Source of the DNA: Cyclobacterium sp. SYSU L10401
GTDB taxonomy: Bacteria; Bacteroidota; Bacteroidia; Cytophagales; Cyclobacteriaceae
Length of the DNA: 64,000 bases
Direction of reading: 5' to 3'
Assembly (NCBI RefSeq): GCF_010993705.1
Contig: NZ_WOFO01000009.1
Location: 62,001-126,000, forward strand
The notes beneath the pieces were generated by a model. That model saw only the letters and a list, made by a program, of their open reading frames with translations. It was not told where the DNA came from and searched no databases. This document shows, piece after piece, positions 35,369-45,884 of this stretch. The translations under genes were made by a program, and so were the position numbers. Positions within the stretch are counted from its first letter, which is position 1. Each line of letters begins with the position of its first letter.

Positions 35369-36643
35369 TTGAGACAGAAGGACACATATTTTCATAAGAT
35401 AGACTGGGTTGCCATAGGCCTGTATTTTGCCCTGGTCTTTGTCGGATGGATCAATATCTATGCGGCAGTCTATGACGAGCAAAATGCCACCTCTATTTTT
35501 GATTTTTCCATCAATTCAGGCAAGCAATTGATTTGGATCGGTACCGCCATTTTGCTGATTACCCTGATCATGGTAGCCGACTACAGGCTTTTTCAAAACT
35601 TAAGCATGATCCTCTATATCCTATTTGTGATCATCCTCTTCCTAACCCCCTTTATTGGTAAAGAGATCAACGGACAGCGTGCCTGGTTCGAATTGGGAAT
35701 ATTCCGACTTCAACCAGCAGAGTTTGCAAAATTTGCCACCGCTCTGGCACTGGCAAAACTCATGGAGAACCCTACCTTTGACCTGGAAAAATTTAGTCAT
35801 CAGCTAAAAGCGCTGGGGCTTATCGGACTTCCGGTCGCCCTGATCATGCTACAGCCGGATACCGGTACGGCCATGGTATACAGTTCATTCTTTATCATGC
35901 TCTACCGGGAGGGTATGCCTCAAAAATACTACATATTCGCATTAAGCCTGATCGCCCTGTCCATCTTCACTTTGCTCATCAACAATAACTGGTACCTCTA
36001 TGGTGGCATCGGAGCCATCATCCTGCTTTTGGTTTTAGCCAGTAAAAAAACCTGGAAAAATATAGCCGGGATTTTTTTCCTGGGAATCCTGATGCTTGGC
36101 TACGCTTACAGCCTGGACTATGTGGTCGAAAAATTACCCCCTCACCAACAAAACCGTATCATGGTCCTGTTTGATCCGGATGTAGACCCATTAGGCGTCG
36201 GCTGGAACGTGACCCAGTCCAAGATAGCCATAGGCTCAGGAGGACTATTTGGAAAAGGGTATTTGGAAGGGACACAAACAAAATTTGATTTTGTTCCCGA
36301 ACAGCATACGGATTTTATTTTCTGTACCCTGGGAGAAGAGTTTGGCTGGACAGGAAGTCTGATCATGATTTCCCTTTTCGTCATATTCCTGCTTCGCCTG
36401 GTATTTTTAGCAGAAAGACAAAAGACGCGCTTTTCCAGAATTTACGGGTATTGTGTCATAGGACTGCTGTTTTTCCATTTCTCAATCAACATCGCAATGA
36501 CCGTCGGGCTCTTTCCTGTGGTAGGGATTCCTTTGCCTTTTTTTAGCTATGGAGGTTCCTCACTATGGTCTTTCACCATACTCTTGTTTATATTTATCAA
36601 ACTAGATTCCCACCGAATTCAAATTTTGGGTAGAAGCTATTAA
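35369..36643 (+). CDS. rodA: peptidoglycan glycosyltransferase RodA (SEDS family)
   Basis: This 424-residue SEDS polymerase has about ten TM helices. Family motifs include NGQRAWFELGIFRLQPAEFAK, PDTGTAMVY (with the catalytic Asp region), GKGYLEGTQTKFDFVPEQHTDFIF and PLPFFSYGGSS. It starts with TTG directly after the mrdA stop, so translation is coupled. It is the last gene of the operon and converges on glpF with 17 nt between stops. A weak TGATAC/GTATCA hairpin spans that junction. Confidence 0.95.
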   Translation: MRQKDTYFHKIDWVAIGLYFALVFVGWINIYAAVYDEQNATSIFDFSINSGKQLIWIGTAILLITLIMVADYRLFQNLSMILYILFVIILFLTPFIGKEINGQRAWFELGIFRLQPAEFAKFATALALAKLMENPTFDLEKFSHQLKALGLIGLPVALIMLQPDTGTAMVYSSFFIMLYREGMPQKYYIFALSLIALSIFTLLINNNWYLYGGIGAIILLLVLASKKTWKNIAGIFFLGILMLGYAYSLDYVVEKLPPHQQNRIMVLFDPDVDPLGVGWNVTQSKIAIGSGGLFGKGYLEGTQTKFDFVPEQHTDFIFCTLGEEFGWTGSLIMISLFVIFLLRLVFLAERQKTRFSRIYGYCVIGLLFFHFSINIAMTVGLFPVVGIPLPFFSYGGSSLWSFTILLFIFIKLDSHRIQILGRSY

Positions 36644-36660
36644 ATGATACTTAAAAGGTA

Positions 36661-37407
36661 TCAAACCATTCCCCCTACACCCAGGAGTAAATAGATTCCT
36701 GCAGCGATAGCGGCCCCCAGGATAGGCCCAATAATGGGCACCCAACTGTATGCCCAATCCGAGGTTCCTTTCCCCTTGATGGGTAAAATTTGATGCATGA
36801 TCCGGGGACCCAAATCTCGTGCAGGATTGATGGCATAGCCCGTCGTTCCCCCGAGTGAAAGACCAATCACCCAAACCAGAAAAGCCACAGGAAGTGCTCC
36901 CAGGGATCCCAAACCTATGGGAATTCCCTCTCCATCCTGTAAAACGGGTCCTGTAGAATATAGGATCACGATGATCAAAACTGAGGTTCCCACAATCTCT
37001 GAAATTAAATTGGAAGAATAATTCCGGATAGCGGGTACTGTACCAAACGGGGCAAACTTCAAACCAGGATCTTCGGTGGCATCAAAGTGATCTTTGTATA
37101 CCAGCCAGGCGATACCTGAACCAAACATGGCTCCTAAAACCTGGGCCAAAACATATTTGGGCACCAGGTCCCAGGCAAAATCACCGGCGATGGCCAGACC
37201 AATACTAACTGCAGGGTTCAAATGAGCTCCGCTGTAAGGACCCGCCACCACTACACCAATAAAGACACCTAAAGCCCAGGCGGTCGTAATAACAATCCAC
37301 CCCGAATCAAAACCCTTGGTTTTGTTCAACACCACATTGGCCACTACTCCGGAACCCATGGCCAAAAGCAAAGAGGTACCGACAAATTCAGCAACAAATA
37401 CATTCAT
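36661..37407 (-). CDS. glpF: aquaglyceroporin (glycerol facilitator, MIP family)
   Basis: This 248-residue MIP channel has six TM helices and two half-helices. The two NPA motifs are GAHLNPAVS (NPA at 64-66) and GYAINPARD. The Asp after the second NPA and the large loop sequence fit the glycerol-conducting group. It is last in the leftward glpD-glpK-glpF operon, 3 nt after the glpK stop. Confidence 0.94.
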   Translation of the reverse strand: MNVFVAEFVGTSLLLAMGSGVVANVVLNKTKGFDSGWIVITTAWALGVFIGVVVAGPYSGAHLNPAVSIGLAIAGDFAWDLVPKYVLAQVLGAMFGSGIAWLVYKDHFDATEDPGLKFAPFGTVPAIRNYSSNLISEIVGTSVLIIVILYSTGPVLQDGEGIPIGLGSLGALPVAFLVWVIGLSLGGTTGYAINPARDLGPRIMHQILPIKGKGTSDWAYSWVPIIGPILGAAIAAGIYLLLGVGGMV

Positions 37408-37410
37408 ATA

Positions 37411-38913
37411 TCAATCAGTTAACCAATTTAACGATCTGTCTACTGCCTTGTGCCAGTATTTAAGGTTCTTTTCCATTTCTTTTTTATCCTTTTCCGGCTT
37501 AAAGGATTCATCTGCTTTCCACAAAGCCCTGATTTCATCCAGATCTTCCCAAAAGCCTATCGCCAAACCAGCCAAATAAGCCGCTCCCAGGGCAGTTGTC
37601 TCTATGATGGCTGGTCTTTTTATTTCACACTGATTAAGATCTGACTGAAATTGCATCAAAAAATCATTGGCGGTGGCGCCACCATCCACCCGCATTTCTT
37701 TGGTTTCTTCTCCGGCATCCTTTTCCATGGCTTTCAATACATCATGTACCTGATAGGCAATGGCCTCTAGTCCTGCCCTGACCATATGTGCCCTGCTGGT
37801 GCCTCTGGTGATACCAAAAAATGCTCCTCTAGCATCCTGATCCCAATAGGGTGCACCCAGTCCGGTCAAGGCTGGAACAAAATAAACCCCTCCATTGTCA
37901 TCCAGACTTTCCGCCATTTTCTTACTGTCCCTTGCATCCTTTATAACTGAAATCCCATCCCTGAGCCATTGAATGGCCGCTCCGCCTATAAATACACTAC
38001 CTTCGAGGGCATAATTGACCTCATCTCCCAATTGCCAGGCGATGGTGGTCAGCAATTGATTATTGGATTTCACCGGTTTATTACCCGTGTTCATCACCAG
38101 AAAACAGCCCGTACCATAGGTAGTTTTGGCCATCCCTGGCTCCGTACATAACTGACCGAATAAGGCCGCCTGCTGGTCACCTGCTATTCCTGCGATAGGA
38201 ATTTTTGCAGACAATAAGTCTCCAGAGGTGGTCCCGTACACCTCGCTACTCGATTTTACCGCAGGCAGTATTTCTTTAGGAATGTCCAAAAGTGCCAACA
38301 ACTCTTCGTCCCACTTTCTTTCATGAATATTAAAAATCATGGTCCTGCTGGCATTGGTAATATCAGTAATATGTGCTGCACCTGCGGTCATTTTCCATAC
38401 CAGCCAGCTATCTACAGTACCAAAACACAATTCTCCCTTCCTGGCTCTTTCTCTGGCGCCATCCACATGATCCAAAATCCATTTGATTTTTGTTCCCGAG
38501 AAATAAGCATCAATAATGAGCCCTGTTTTATCCCTAACCATATCGGCATGTCCCTTGTCTTTCAGGGAATTACAAAAGGATGCTGTACGCCTGTCTTGCC
38601 AGACTATGGCATTAAAAATAGGCTCGCCGGTATTCCTATCCCAAATTATGGTAGTCTCCCGCTGATTGGTAATACCTATTCCAGCAATCTGATGGGCACT
38701 GATTTTAGCACGGGTAATGGCTTCTGTCGCTACAGATGCCTGGGAGGTCCATATCTCTCCGGGATCATGCTCTACCCATCCGGATTGGGGGAAAATCTGT
38801 TCAAAATCCTTTTGGGCAGAGGAGACGATTTGCCCTTTCTTATTAAAAATAATGGCTCTGGAACTGGTTGTGCCCTGGTCCAGCGCCATTAAAAATTGGT
38901 TATCTTGCTTCAT
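37411..38913 (-). CDS. glpK: glycerol kinase
   Basis: This 500-residue FGGY-family kinase converts glycerol to glycerol 3-phosphate. It has the N-terminal phosphate loop DQGTTSSRA (14-22), the substrate residues in GITNQRETT and VWQDRRT, and the C-terminal [17 protein letters not shown] and RVDGGATAN-type segments. It lies between glpD (4 nt) and glpF (3 nt), so the three are one transcription unit. Confidence 0.97.
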   Translation of the reverse strand: MKQDNQFLMALDQGTTSSRAIIFNKKGQIVSSAQKDFEQIFPQSGWVEHDPGEIWTSQASVATEAITRAKISAHQIAGIGITNQRETTIIWDRNTGEPIFNAIVWQDRRTASFCNSLKDKGHADMVRDKTGLIIDAYFSGTKIKWILDHVDGARERARKGELCFGTVDSWLVWKMTAGAAHITDITNASRTMIFNIHERKWDEELLALLDIPKEILPAVKSSSEVYGTTSGDLLSAKIPIAGIAGDQQAALFGQLCTEPGMAKTTYGTGCFLVMNTGNKPVKSNNQLLTTIAWQLGDEVNYALEGSVFIGGAAIQWLRDGISVIKDARDSKKMAESLDDNGGVYFVPALTGLGAPYWDQDARGAFFGITRGTSRAHMVRAGLEAIAYQVHDVLKAMEKDAGEETKEMRVDGGATANDFLMQFQSDLNQCEIKRPAIIETTALGAAYLAGLAIGFWEDLDEIRALWKADESFKPEKDKKEMEKNLKYWHKAVDRSLNWLTD

Positions 38914-38917
38914 GGGT

Positions 38918-40483
38918 TTATTGATGAATTAAGTATTTCTTGGCTAATTTATAAAATTCTTCCAGTTCCTTCCTTATCCAGGCTTCATCTTTTCCAAGTT
39001 CTGCGGCCATAATGGCAGCAACCTTTGGTGCCATGTGCATGGCCGCCTTGGCGTCTAAAAACAATAGCCGACACCTCCTGGATAAAAAATCTTCTATTTT
39101 CTGCGCCATTTCTTCTCTTACCGCCCAGACCACCTCAGCTCCGGTATAGGGATAATTTTCATGCAAGGGTTCCTTCCATTCCTTGTTTTCTTTCTGTAAT
39201 TGAAGAATTTCGCTCCCGTCTGAACCATACCATTGCAAATGCCCTTCTTCCGGAGATAGCGTGTAGCCATGTAATTTTTTTTCTGCAGATGTACTTTCTG
39301 CCTGTTGGATTCCGTGGATTCGATAATGTGCATCTACAGTATCTTCCCCCATTTTCCTGAAGGTAGTCCATTTACCCCCTGTAATGGTAATCAAATGACT
39401 ATCGGAAACAATTACCTTGTGGCTTCTGGATATTTCTTTCGTTTTGGTACTGCCCTCTTTTGGGGCTGCTAAAGGCCTCAGTCCGGCATAAACGGATAAA
39501 ACATCCTTCCTTTGGGGAGCTGAATTCAGGTAATTACCAGCTGTTTCCAAAATAAAATCTATCTCGGAGGCCAGTGGTTGAGGTTCCATTTTAGCCTTCT
39601 TTCTTATGGTGTCCGTGGTCCCAAGGACCAGTTTCCCCTGCCAGGGCACAGCAAAAAGAACCCTTCCATCTGAAGTGCTGGGAATCATCAAGGCATCAGT
39701 ACCTCCAAGAAAATGGGCGTCAACAACCAAATGAACACCCTGACTGGGCTGAATCATTCTCCCCGCATCAGGATTGTCCAGCTGCAAAATTTTATCGGCA
39801 AATACCCCTGTGGCGTTGACCACCGTCCTGGCATTGACCCTGTAGTTCTTCTTCCCAAGCAAATCTCTGAATTCCAACCCATTAATTTTCCCAGCCTCAT
39901 CCTTGGCAAGTGCATTTACCTTGGCATAATTCAGCAAACAACCGCCCATTTCATCACAGGTTTTGGCAATGATCAAAGCCAACCTGGCATCATCAAATTG
40001 CCCATCATGGTAAACAATACCACCCTTTAGGCCCTTTTCGCGAATAGCAGGAAGTTTTTTAATGGTTTCAGCTCTGGAAATAAACCTGGATTTCCCCAAC
40101 CTTAAGCTGCCCGCCATCCAATCGTAAATCTTCAACCCTAAAGTATATTTCACCCGGTCAAAGAAAGTATACAAAGGAATGACAAATGGCTGATTTACGG
40201 TAAGGTGGGGGGCATTTTTTAATAACCTCCCCCTTTCCTTCAGGGCTTCCAGCACCAGGCCAACTTCTCCCTGAGCCAGATATCGTACCCCCCCATGAAC
40301 CAGTTTGGTACTTCGGCTGGAGGTACCTTTGGCAAAATCAGACTTTTCCAACAACAAGACCTTTAAACCCCTGGAAAGGGCATCTAGTGCCACGCCCAGC
40401 CCTGAAGCCCCTCCTCCAATTACTACCAGATCCCAAATCTCTTCTTCTTGTATTACCCTGGATAAATTATTTTTCCTTTTCAT
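38918..40483 (-). CDS. glpD: FAD-dependent glycerol-3-phosphate dehydrogenase
   Basis: This 521-residue flavoenzyme oxidises glycerol 3-phosphate to dihydroxyacetone phosphate and passes electrons to quinone. The N terminus has the FAD-binding GGGASGLG motif and the [17 protein letters not shown] stretch typical of GlpD. The C-terminal helical DAO_C domain carries EEGHLQWYG and the terminal helical bundle. It is first in the glp operon and divergent from the DeoR-type regulator, with tandem repeats in the gap. Confidence 0.96.
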   Translation of the reverse strand: MKRKNNLSRVIQEEEIWDLVVIGGGASGLGVALDALSRGLKVLLLEKSDFAKGTSSRSTKLVHGGVRYLAQGEVGLVLEALKERGRLLKNAPHLTVNQPFVIPLYTFFDRVKYTLGLKIYDWMAGSLRLGKSRFISRAETIKKLPAIREKGLKGGIVYHDGQFDDARLALIIAKTCDEMGGCLLNYAKVNALAKDEAGKINGLEFRDLLGKKNYRVNARTVVNATGVFADKILQLDNPDAGRMIQPSQGVHLVVDAHFLGGTDALMIPSTSDGRVLFAVPWQGKLVLGTTDTIRKKAKMEPQPLASEIDFILETAGNYLNSAPQRKDVLSVYAGLRPLAAPKEGSTKTKEISRSHKVIVSDSHLITITGGKWTTFRKMGEDTVDAHYRIHGIQQAESTSAEKKLHGYTLSPEEGHLQWYGSDGSEILQLQKENKEWKEPLHENYPYTGAEVVWAVREEMAQKIEDFLSRRCRLLFLDAKAAMHMAPKVAAIMAAELGKDEAWIRKELEEFYKLAKKYLIHQ

Positions 40484-40513
40484 TTTAATCTTATTACCTC
40501 ACTAAAGTAAGAT

Positions 40514-40542
40514 AAAAAGAAACAAAAAGAAACAAAAAGAAA
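40514..40542. promoter_or_regulatory. tandem AAAAAGAAAC repeats, candidate DeoR-type operators
   Basis: Nearly three head-to-tail copies of a 10-bp unit lie midway between the divergent glpD and regulator starts. A 10-bp period puts the copies on one DNA face. Repeated A/T-rich sites with an AAAC or GTTT core are typical of DeoR-family operators. Binding by the neighbouring regulator is inferred. Confidence 0.55.
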
Positions 40543-40578
40543 TTTTTTTATTACCTTTATTAAGTAAATTATTGATTT

Positions 40579-41340
40579 ATGGTAATAGCCGAAAGACATA
40601 AATACATTCTGGACCAGCTGAAAACGGCCGGCTATGTAAGTGTAGCTGCCCTTAGTAAGTCCATGAATGTTACCATGGTGACTGTCAGAAAAGATCTCAA
40701 AATTCTGGAAGACAAAGGGTTGCTATTCCGGTCGCATGGTAGTGCTACACCGGCGGCACCTTATGTAATTGACAAACCAGTCGATGAAAAACAGCTGGTA
40801 CAGGTAGAGCAAAAAAGAGCAATTGCCCTGAAAGCCGTAAGTCTACTGAAGCAAAACGATGCGATAATCATTGGTTCCGGCACCACTGTGCTTGCATTTG
40901 CCCAGGCCATTCCAAAAGACCTTTCACTAACCATTCTCACAGGAGCCATGAATGTCAGTATCGCCCTGCTGGATCTCCATCATGCTGAAGTTGTACAATT
41001 GGGAGGAGTGGTTAGAAAAAGCAGTAGTTCTGTGGTTGGACACTTTGCTGAAACCATGATCAAAAGTTTTGCCTGCAGCAAGCTTTTTATCAGTGTGGAT
41101 GGAATAGATTCTGAATTTGGGCTGACTACTTCAAATATGATGGAAGCACACCTTAACAGTACGATGATCCGCTCTGTACAAAAAACCATAGTGCTGGCTG
41201 ATAGCAGCAAGTTTGGAAAAAAAAGTTTTGGAAAAATTGCCCATCTGGAGGATGTGGACACCATCATTTCAGACAAAGCTTTATCACAACATTATGTCAG
41301 CCTATTGGAAGACAAGGGTATAGAGGTGCTATTGGTATAG
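40579..41340 (+). CDS. DeoR-family transcriptional regulator, probable glycerol regulon repressor
   Basis: This 253-residue regulator has the DeoR-type winged HTH at residues 3-57 (RHKYILDQLK, VSVAALSKSMNVTMVTVRKDLKILEDKGLL). The DeoRC sugar-phosphate sensor domain follows (IIGSGTTVLAFAQAI, VVRKSSSSVVG, LADSSKFGKKSFGKI). The recognition helix and length resemble GlpR. Its divergent position next to glpD-glpK-glpF makes repression of that operon, relieved by glycerol 3-phosphate, likely; this is inferred from context. TACCTTTA at 40552-40559 is a near match to a -7 box. Confidence 0.9.
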   Translation: MVIAERHKYILDQLKTAGYVSVAALSKSMNVTMVTVRKDLKILEDKGLLFRSHGSATPAAPYVIDKPVDEKQLVQVEQKRAIALKAVSLLKQNDAIIIGSGTTVLAFAQAIPKDLSLTILTGAMNVSIALLDLHHAEVVQLGGVVRKSSSSVVGHFAETMIKSFACSKLFISVDGIDSEFGLTTSNMMEAHLNSTMIRSVQKTIVLADSSKFGKKSFGKIAHLEDVDTIISDKALSQHYVSLLEDKGIEVLLV

Positions 41341-41370
41341 CCAGTAAAAGGAAGCTGGTCAAACTAATTC

Positions 41371-43041
41371 TCAGGAAGGCTGTTCTCCTTTGATCTCACT
41401 TTGTATAAATTGATCCAGCCGTTTTTGGTAGGAAGCCTTCCCTTCTTCATAAACAGGTGTAAATCCCTTTTTCTCTGGAAATGTTTCCATGTGTAAGGTT
41501 TGGGTAGGAAAGGCGAACCTTACGCCCAATCCATTGGCCAACCGGATGGCTGCCAATATCAGATCCTCTCTCGCTTTTAGTTCTTCAGGCCAGCTAGGCA
41601 CCTCAAAGAACACATAAAACATGATGTCCAGGCTGTAGGAAGAAAGGTTATTCAGGTAAATATTATAAAAATCCTTCCTGGTTTTGGGATGCTGCTGCAC
41701 GATCTTTCTAAGCCCATCCACAAAAATCTCAATCAATTCCGGAGGCGTATCATAGGTAATTGTTATGGTGCTGTAAAACCTCCTGTATTTCCGTAATCCA
41801 TGATTGTCCACAGTGGCGTCTGCAATTTTTCCATTGGGAATATACATCAGGGAATTTCTGAAAGTCCTGACGCGGGTGGACCGGAAACCAACTTCTTCTA
41901 CGGTGCCATCTACCTCTCCACTAGTGATCCAATCGCCCACCTGAAAGGGCTTGTCTATGAAGATCATCACCGATCCGAAAAAGTTTTTGATAGTATCCTG
42001 GGCAGCCAGGGCAAAAGCAAGACCGCCAATAGAAAGCCCGGTCAAAAAAGGCACAATATCTATCCTCAACCCATATTTCAAAATGAAAAGCGAACCAATA
42101 ACGATCACAAAGGCTTTAAGGGTCTTTCGGACCAGAGGAACCAGCTGATCGTCTAAGGTAGAAGCAGTCTTTTCGGCCATGCGCTCCATATAGCCTGAAA
42201 ATACGTCTACCAACTTGTAAAAGATAATCGTAACAATAAATGGCTTGATCGCATTCAGCAGCAAGGTGATCCAGGAAACAATATAAATGGGTAATTGAAG
42301 GACCCTGATAAAAACATCCAACAGCAGCACGATCAAATAAATACTGACAATTCTGGCCACAGGCAATAGGTACTGTTTGGCAATTCTCTTGTACCCTGAC
42401 CTGATTAAAACATAATAAAGGCCCCTGTCCACCAAGAATGTAAAAAGTTTGTGACTGGCAAAAACCAGTAATATTAAAAAGAAAATCCCGACCAACTGCC
42501 AAAGGTGGAGTCCGAAATAAACCTGACTCCCTATCTTGGGCAATAAATTCAATAATTTATCCGTGCCCAAGGGATAAGTCTCTTTGTGAAGGCTTTTAAT
42601 ATTTTGAACCGTTGAAGCAGAAAACCTCCATCGATTTCCCACTTTTTCCAAATAGACGGATGGGAGGATAATTTCATCAAAAAAATAGATTTGCTTTCCA
42701 TTGCGTACCGTATCGCTGAAATTGGGGTTATTGGGGATTTCATTCATTTTGACATACACCCCATTTCCATCAAAAACTTGTTTTAGCATGACAGCCAGGG
42801 CTTCTGCATTCTGCCCCTCACTGCCAGCCATGTTCAAAGCCCCTGCAGCAATCGATGGATTGTAATCCTGCTCATTCAGGTTATAAAAAAACGTATACGT
42901 TGTGTGATAAGGAGAGCTAAAATTTTCATGGTCGGCTGTATCCAAAGACGTTGCATACCCGGAATCCAATACCTGACCACTCACAACCTGGACAGATAAA
43001 ATCAAAACTGGAATTAAAAATTTACAAATTTCACGTTTCAT
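41371..43041 (-). CDS. MscS-family mechanosensitive channel
   Basis: This channel of about 556 residues has a signal peptide (ending VVSGQ), a periplasmic N-terminal region of about 150 residues, and five or so TM helices from about residue 180. The MscS core has pore helix GLSIGGLAFALAAQDTIKNFFGS and the beta domain GEVDGTVEEVGFRSTRVRTF. I chose the ATG at 43041; a TTG three codons upstream is less likely. It is shorter than the 13089 paralogue and has a different N terminus. It lies 36 nt downstream of the 906-residue anchored protein, so the two may be co-transcribed. Confidence 0.92.
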   Translation of the reverse strand: MKREICKFLIPVLILSVQVVSGQVLDSGYATSLDTADHENFSSPYHTTYTFFYNLNEQDYNPSIAAGALNMAGSEGQNAEALAVMLKQVFDGNGVYVKMNEIPNNPNFSDTVRNGKQIYFFDEIILPSVYLEKVGNRWRFSASTVQNIKSLHKETYPLGTDKLLNLLPKIGSQVYFGLHLWQLVGIFFLILLVFASHKLFTFLVDRGLYYVLIRSGYKRIAKQYLLPVARIVSIYLIVLLLDVFIRVLQLPIYIVSWITLLLNAIKPFIVTIIFYKLVDVFSGYMERMAEKTASTLDDQLVPLVRKTLKAFVIVIGSLFILKYGLRIDIVPFLTGLSIGGLAFALAAQDTIKNFFGSVMIFIDKPFQVGDWITSGEVDGTVEEVGFRSTRVRTFRNSLMYIPNGKIADATVDNHGLRKYRRFYSTITITYDTPPELIEIFVDGLRKIVQQHPKTRKDFYNIYLNNLSSYSLDIMFYVFFEVPSWPEELKAREDLILAAIRLANGLGVRFAFPTQTLHMETFPEKKGFTPVYEEGKASYQKRLDQFIQSEIKGEQPS

Positions 43042-43076
43042 AAATGACAAAATAAAAATTTCTTGATCAAAATAAC

Positions 43077-45797
43077 TTAAAATGGAATCTTGTATTCCTG
43101 AAGCTCATTTTCATAAACTGTCACCAGTGTATATTCATTTCTACCCCCGGAAAAACTTATCCAAAGGTTTTCACTCACGCTTATCGGCTTTTGGTTGATC
43201 AATTTCCCCTGATAGTTGTACAAATATGCAAAATCCTGTGTCCTATCCAAGACTACGAATATTTTATTACTTGTACCAAAGGAATAGAATCGATACTCTA
43301 ATTCCTCAGAAAGAATGTTGGTTACAAAAAGTAAACTTTCATCAGGATTCAATACTTTCAACTCATTGTATTCCTGAATCACCCATACATAATCTGTCCC
43401 GACCTGATCATTCACCAAATCAAATCTGGTTTGCCGCCCAGGTCGTAGCAATTGATTCCTGTAAGTCAATTCTCCTTTAAAATTTACTTTGACTACTTCC
43501 CCGGCATCATTTACCGTAACTATTTTTGAAAGGCCCTCTTCACTCCCTTCTTCAATACCATAAGCTGTAGATATACTTTCTCCGAGGACGACAGTACCCC
43601 CTTCCTTAACTTCTCCCCTGCGGTTGTAAAGCCTGAGGCTGCCATTGTTGTGCATGGCCACCATAAAGTCCCCTAAACCCGGTACCCTGTGGTGGGCAGG
43701 CTTTACTGCCAAAGGCCCTTCGATAGACTCCCTCGGAGCCCACTCCTTCAGTAATTCCCCGGATACATTGTATACAAATAAATCCCCTCTCCGATCAGCG
43801 ACAAATAACCTGTATTTCCTGTTGTTGTCATAATCCAATACGTTTAGCTGAGCTATTTGTCGATCCTCCTCAAAACGAATCGGATATCCCGGAAGGAAAT
43901 TTCCATACCTGTCCAGGGCATAAATCTGACGATCTGTAGCAAAAAGCAGCTGTAGTTTCCCATTCTGGTAATAATCAATTTGAAAAACATCGCTGATGAT
44001 TTCCTCGGAAATGGCCTGAGAAAAGACCTGCTCCCCTTCAGCGGTAATCAGGTGGATAAAAAGATCTTCATCCTGCACAAGGAAATCCGTACTCTTGTCA
44101 TTAAAATTTTCCAGGCCGGCAGGCCCGTATAATAACTTTTTATCAAACTGTGTACTGGTAGATTCGCTCAGCAATAATTGCCCGTTGTCACTCTTTTCCT
44201 CTAATTCAATATCAAACAAAATATCCAATTCACCCTTCTCCCTCAGGTAGATCTTCATCCATTCCAAAGATCGAAACACGGTAGCATATTTTTGAAAAAC
44301 CGAACTCCAGGAGGGCTGGCTAGCTTGTGTAAGCAAGTTGAAAAACCGATCATTGTTTAGGAACACCTGTACAGGAGCATCGTTCTTGCTTTCCTTCAAC
44401 ACCTGATTAAAAACCATAGATTTACCCCAGGTATTGTCATAATAAATATCCTCAAGAAAATTTCTCATGGCTCTAAGACTGTTTGCCACTACCAGCCGGC
44501 CAGCAACCACAGCGAAGTAGCTCTTTGAAAACCCTGTAAAATTCCCGTTAAAAATGTAAGAGGGAAAGTCATTCATATCCAAACGAATAACTTCATACCC
44601 CAAAAAGTGAGCCCTGAATATTTTACTTGAATCATTTTGATTCATTTCCAATATGTAGTTTTCCAAACTTTTAAATGATTCCCTGGAATTTTCTACTCCG
44701 AGAAGCAATACCTGTTCAGGGTTATTCCCCATAAGCCTTTCTTCGAGGATCAGCGCCACTTCTCCGGTTAGGGTATTGACTAAGCTTTGGATTTCAGGGT
44801 TTTCAGAAATTTCTGCTGAAATCACGGGATCTGGAGAAAAGGAAGCATTGGGGATAAGCTTAAAATTCTGGAAATCAGAAAACATATACAGATACAAAAG
44901 TGCTGTCCTTCTGCTGATAAGGGAAGAAAAAGGCATGTCACTTGTGCCACTATCCTTGGAAAGAACTTCTTTGAGTTCTCCTTCTACATACAGTTCGCCA
45001 TTAAAGCTGATTCTGTCATCTGAAAATGAAGGTACAAGATTAGCCGAAAAGTCGCTGGCACTTAAATCTGTAACCAGTTTATTGCTTTTTTCCGATGATA
45101 TTTCTTTAACCAAACCAGAAAATGCATCTCCAGATACCCTCAGGATACCCTTTGGAGAGAGGGAAGCTCCTGCATGAAATAAATGAGGATAGGTTTGTTT
45201 ATAGCTTTTCAACTCCTCGGACTTGGCATGGCGAATACCTTCTTCTACCAGAAAGGAGGTAAAACTACCTACCAATACATTGTTATAAATAGCATAGGTG
45301 AACACCCTCTGCCCCTCTTCGAGATTCAATTCAAAAAGGTTGACTCCACTGTAGGTTCTGACTTTTACAGGATCTCCCTGATTTTCATTATTAAAGTTTT
45401 GGATAAAATCGAGAAAATCCCGGTTTTTAAAGGCAATGGACACCATAAACCCAAAGTTTTCTCTACCCAAAGGGTGCAAGGAGAGCCTGAACTCTTGACC
45501 TTTGAGGTAACTATTAAGTATACCGGATTTGCCGGTAAGACTGTCTAGCTGGACTAATTGAGCCTCCAACCCGGAGAGCAAAGGAAGCTGGTGCAGTTTT
45601 TCCCAGACTGGTTGACCTACGACAGTGTTCCACATGCCTACCGGATCATTGGTTTCGTAAACCATAACTGCATCAGGGGGTATCATTTCAGAACCTTCTA
45701 ATTTATTTTGCAATAAATCAGAATGTAAGATCAGGTAAACTGCAAAGCCCAAAACCAGTATCAACAGGATTACCAGAAGGGATTTTATTTGGTTCAC
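43077..45797 (-). CDS. large membrane-anchored protein, DUF3352-like with C-terminal propeller-like region
   Basis: This 906-residue protein has one N-terminal TM helix (about 5-24) and a large extracytoplasmic part. Residues about 40-560 contain two or more alpha/beta segments typical of Bacteroidota DUF3352-like proteins (IPPDAVMVYETNDP, IRHAKSEELKSYKQ, VVAGRLVVANSLRAM). Residues about 600-906 read as repeating beta strands (LQLLFATDRQIYALDRYGN, YRLFVADRRGDLFVYNVSG, RLYNRRGE), as in a PQQ- or VCBS-like beta-propeller. No catalytic motif is visible and the function is unknown. Confidence 0.75.
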   Translation of the reverse strand: MNQIKSLLVILLILVLGFAVYLILHSDLLQNKLEGSEMIPPDAVMVYETNDPVGMWNTVVGQPVWEKLHQLPLLSGLEAQLVQLDSLTGKSGILNSYLKGQEFRLSLHPLGRENFGFMVSIAFKNRDFLDFIQNFNNENQGDPVKVRTYSGVNLFELNLEEGQRVFTYAIYNNVLVGSFTSFLVEEGIRHAKSEELKSYKQTYPHLFHAGASLSPKGILRVSGDAFSGLVKEISSEKSNKLVTDLSASDFSANLVPSFSDDRISFNGELYVEGELKEVLSKDSGTSDMPFSSLISRRTALLYLYMFSDFQNFKLIPNASFSPDPVISAEISENPEIQSLVNTLTGEVALILEERLMGNNPEQVLLLGVENSRESFKSLENYILEMNQNDSSKIFRAHFLGYEVIRLDMNDFPSYIFNGNFTGFSKSYFAVVAGRLVVANSLRAMRNFLEDIYYDNTWGKSMVFNQVLKESKNDAPVQVFLNNDRFFNLLTQASQPSWSSVFQKYATVFRSLEWMKIYLREKGELDILFDIELEEKSDNGQLLLSESTSTQFDKKLLYGPAGLENFNDKSTDFLVQDEDLFIHLITAEGEQVFSQAISEEIISDVFQIDYYQNGKLQLLFATDRQIYALDRYGNFLPGYPIRFEEDRQIAQLNVLDYDNNRKYRLFVADRRGDLFVYNVSGELLKEWAPRESIEGPLAVKPAHHRVPGLGDFMVAMHNNGSLRLYNRRGEVKEGGTVVLGESISTAYGIEEGSEEGLSKIVTVNDAGEVVKVNFKGELTYRNQLLRPGRQTRFDLVNDQVGTDYVWVIQEYNELKVLNPDESLLFVTNILSEELEYRFYSFGTSNKIFVVLDRTQDFAYLYNYQGKLINQKPISVSENLWISFSGGRNEYTLVTVYENELQEYKIPF

Positions 45798-45830
45798 TGC
45801 ATATTATTTTTGTTCCGGAATCAAATCAAC

Positions 45831-45863
45831 AAAAAAATCCCAACGGATAAAAGTTGGGATTTA
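45831..45863 (-). terminator. terminator of malate dehydrogenase
   Basis: On the minus strand AAATCCCAAC-TTTTATCC-GTTGGGATTT is followed by a T run. It lies 22 nt beyond the mdh stop. Confidence 0.85.
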
Positions 45864-45884
45864 AATTTAGCCAAAACCTGGATT

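Noticed and set aside
36645-36663. terminator between rodA and glpF
   Set aside because: The 6-bp TGATAC/GTATCA stem overlaps the glpF stop and has no T tract, so it is too weak to call.
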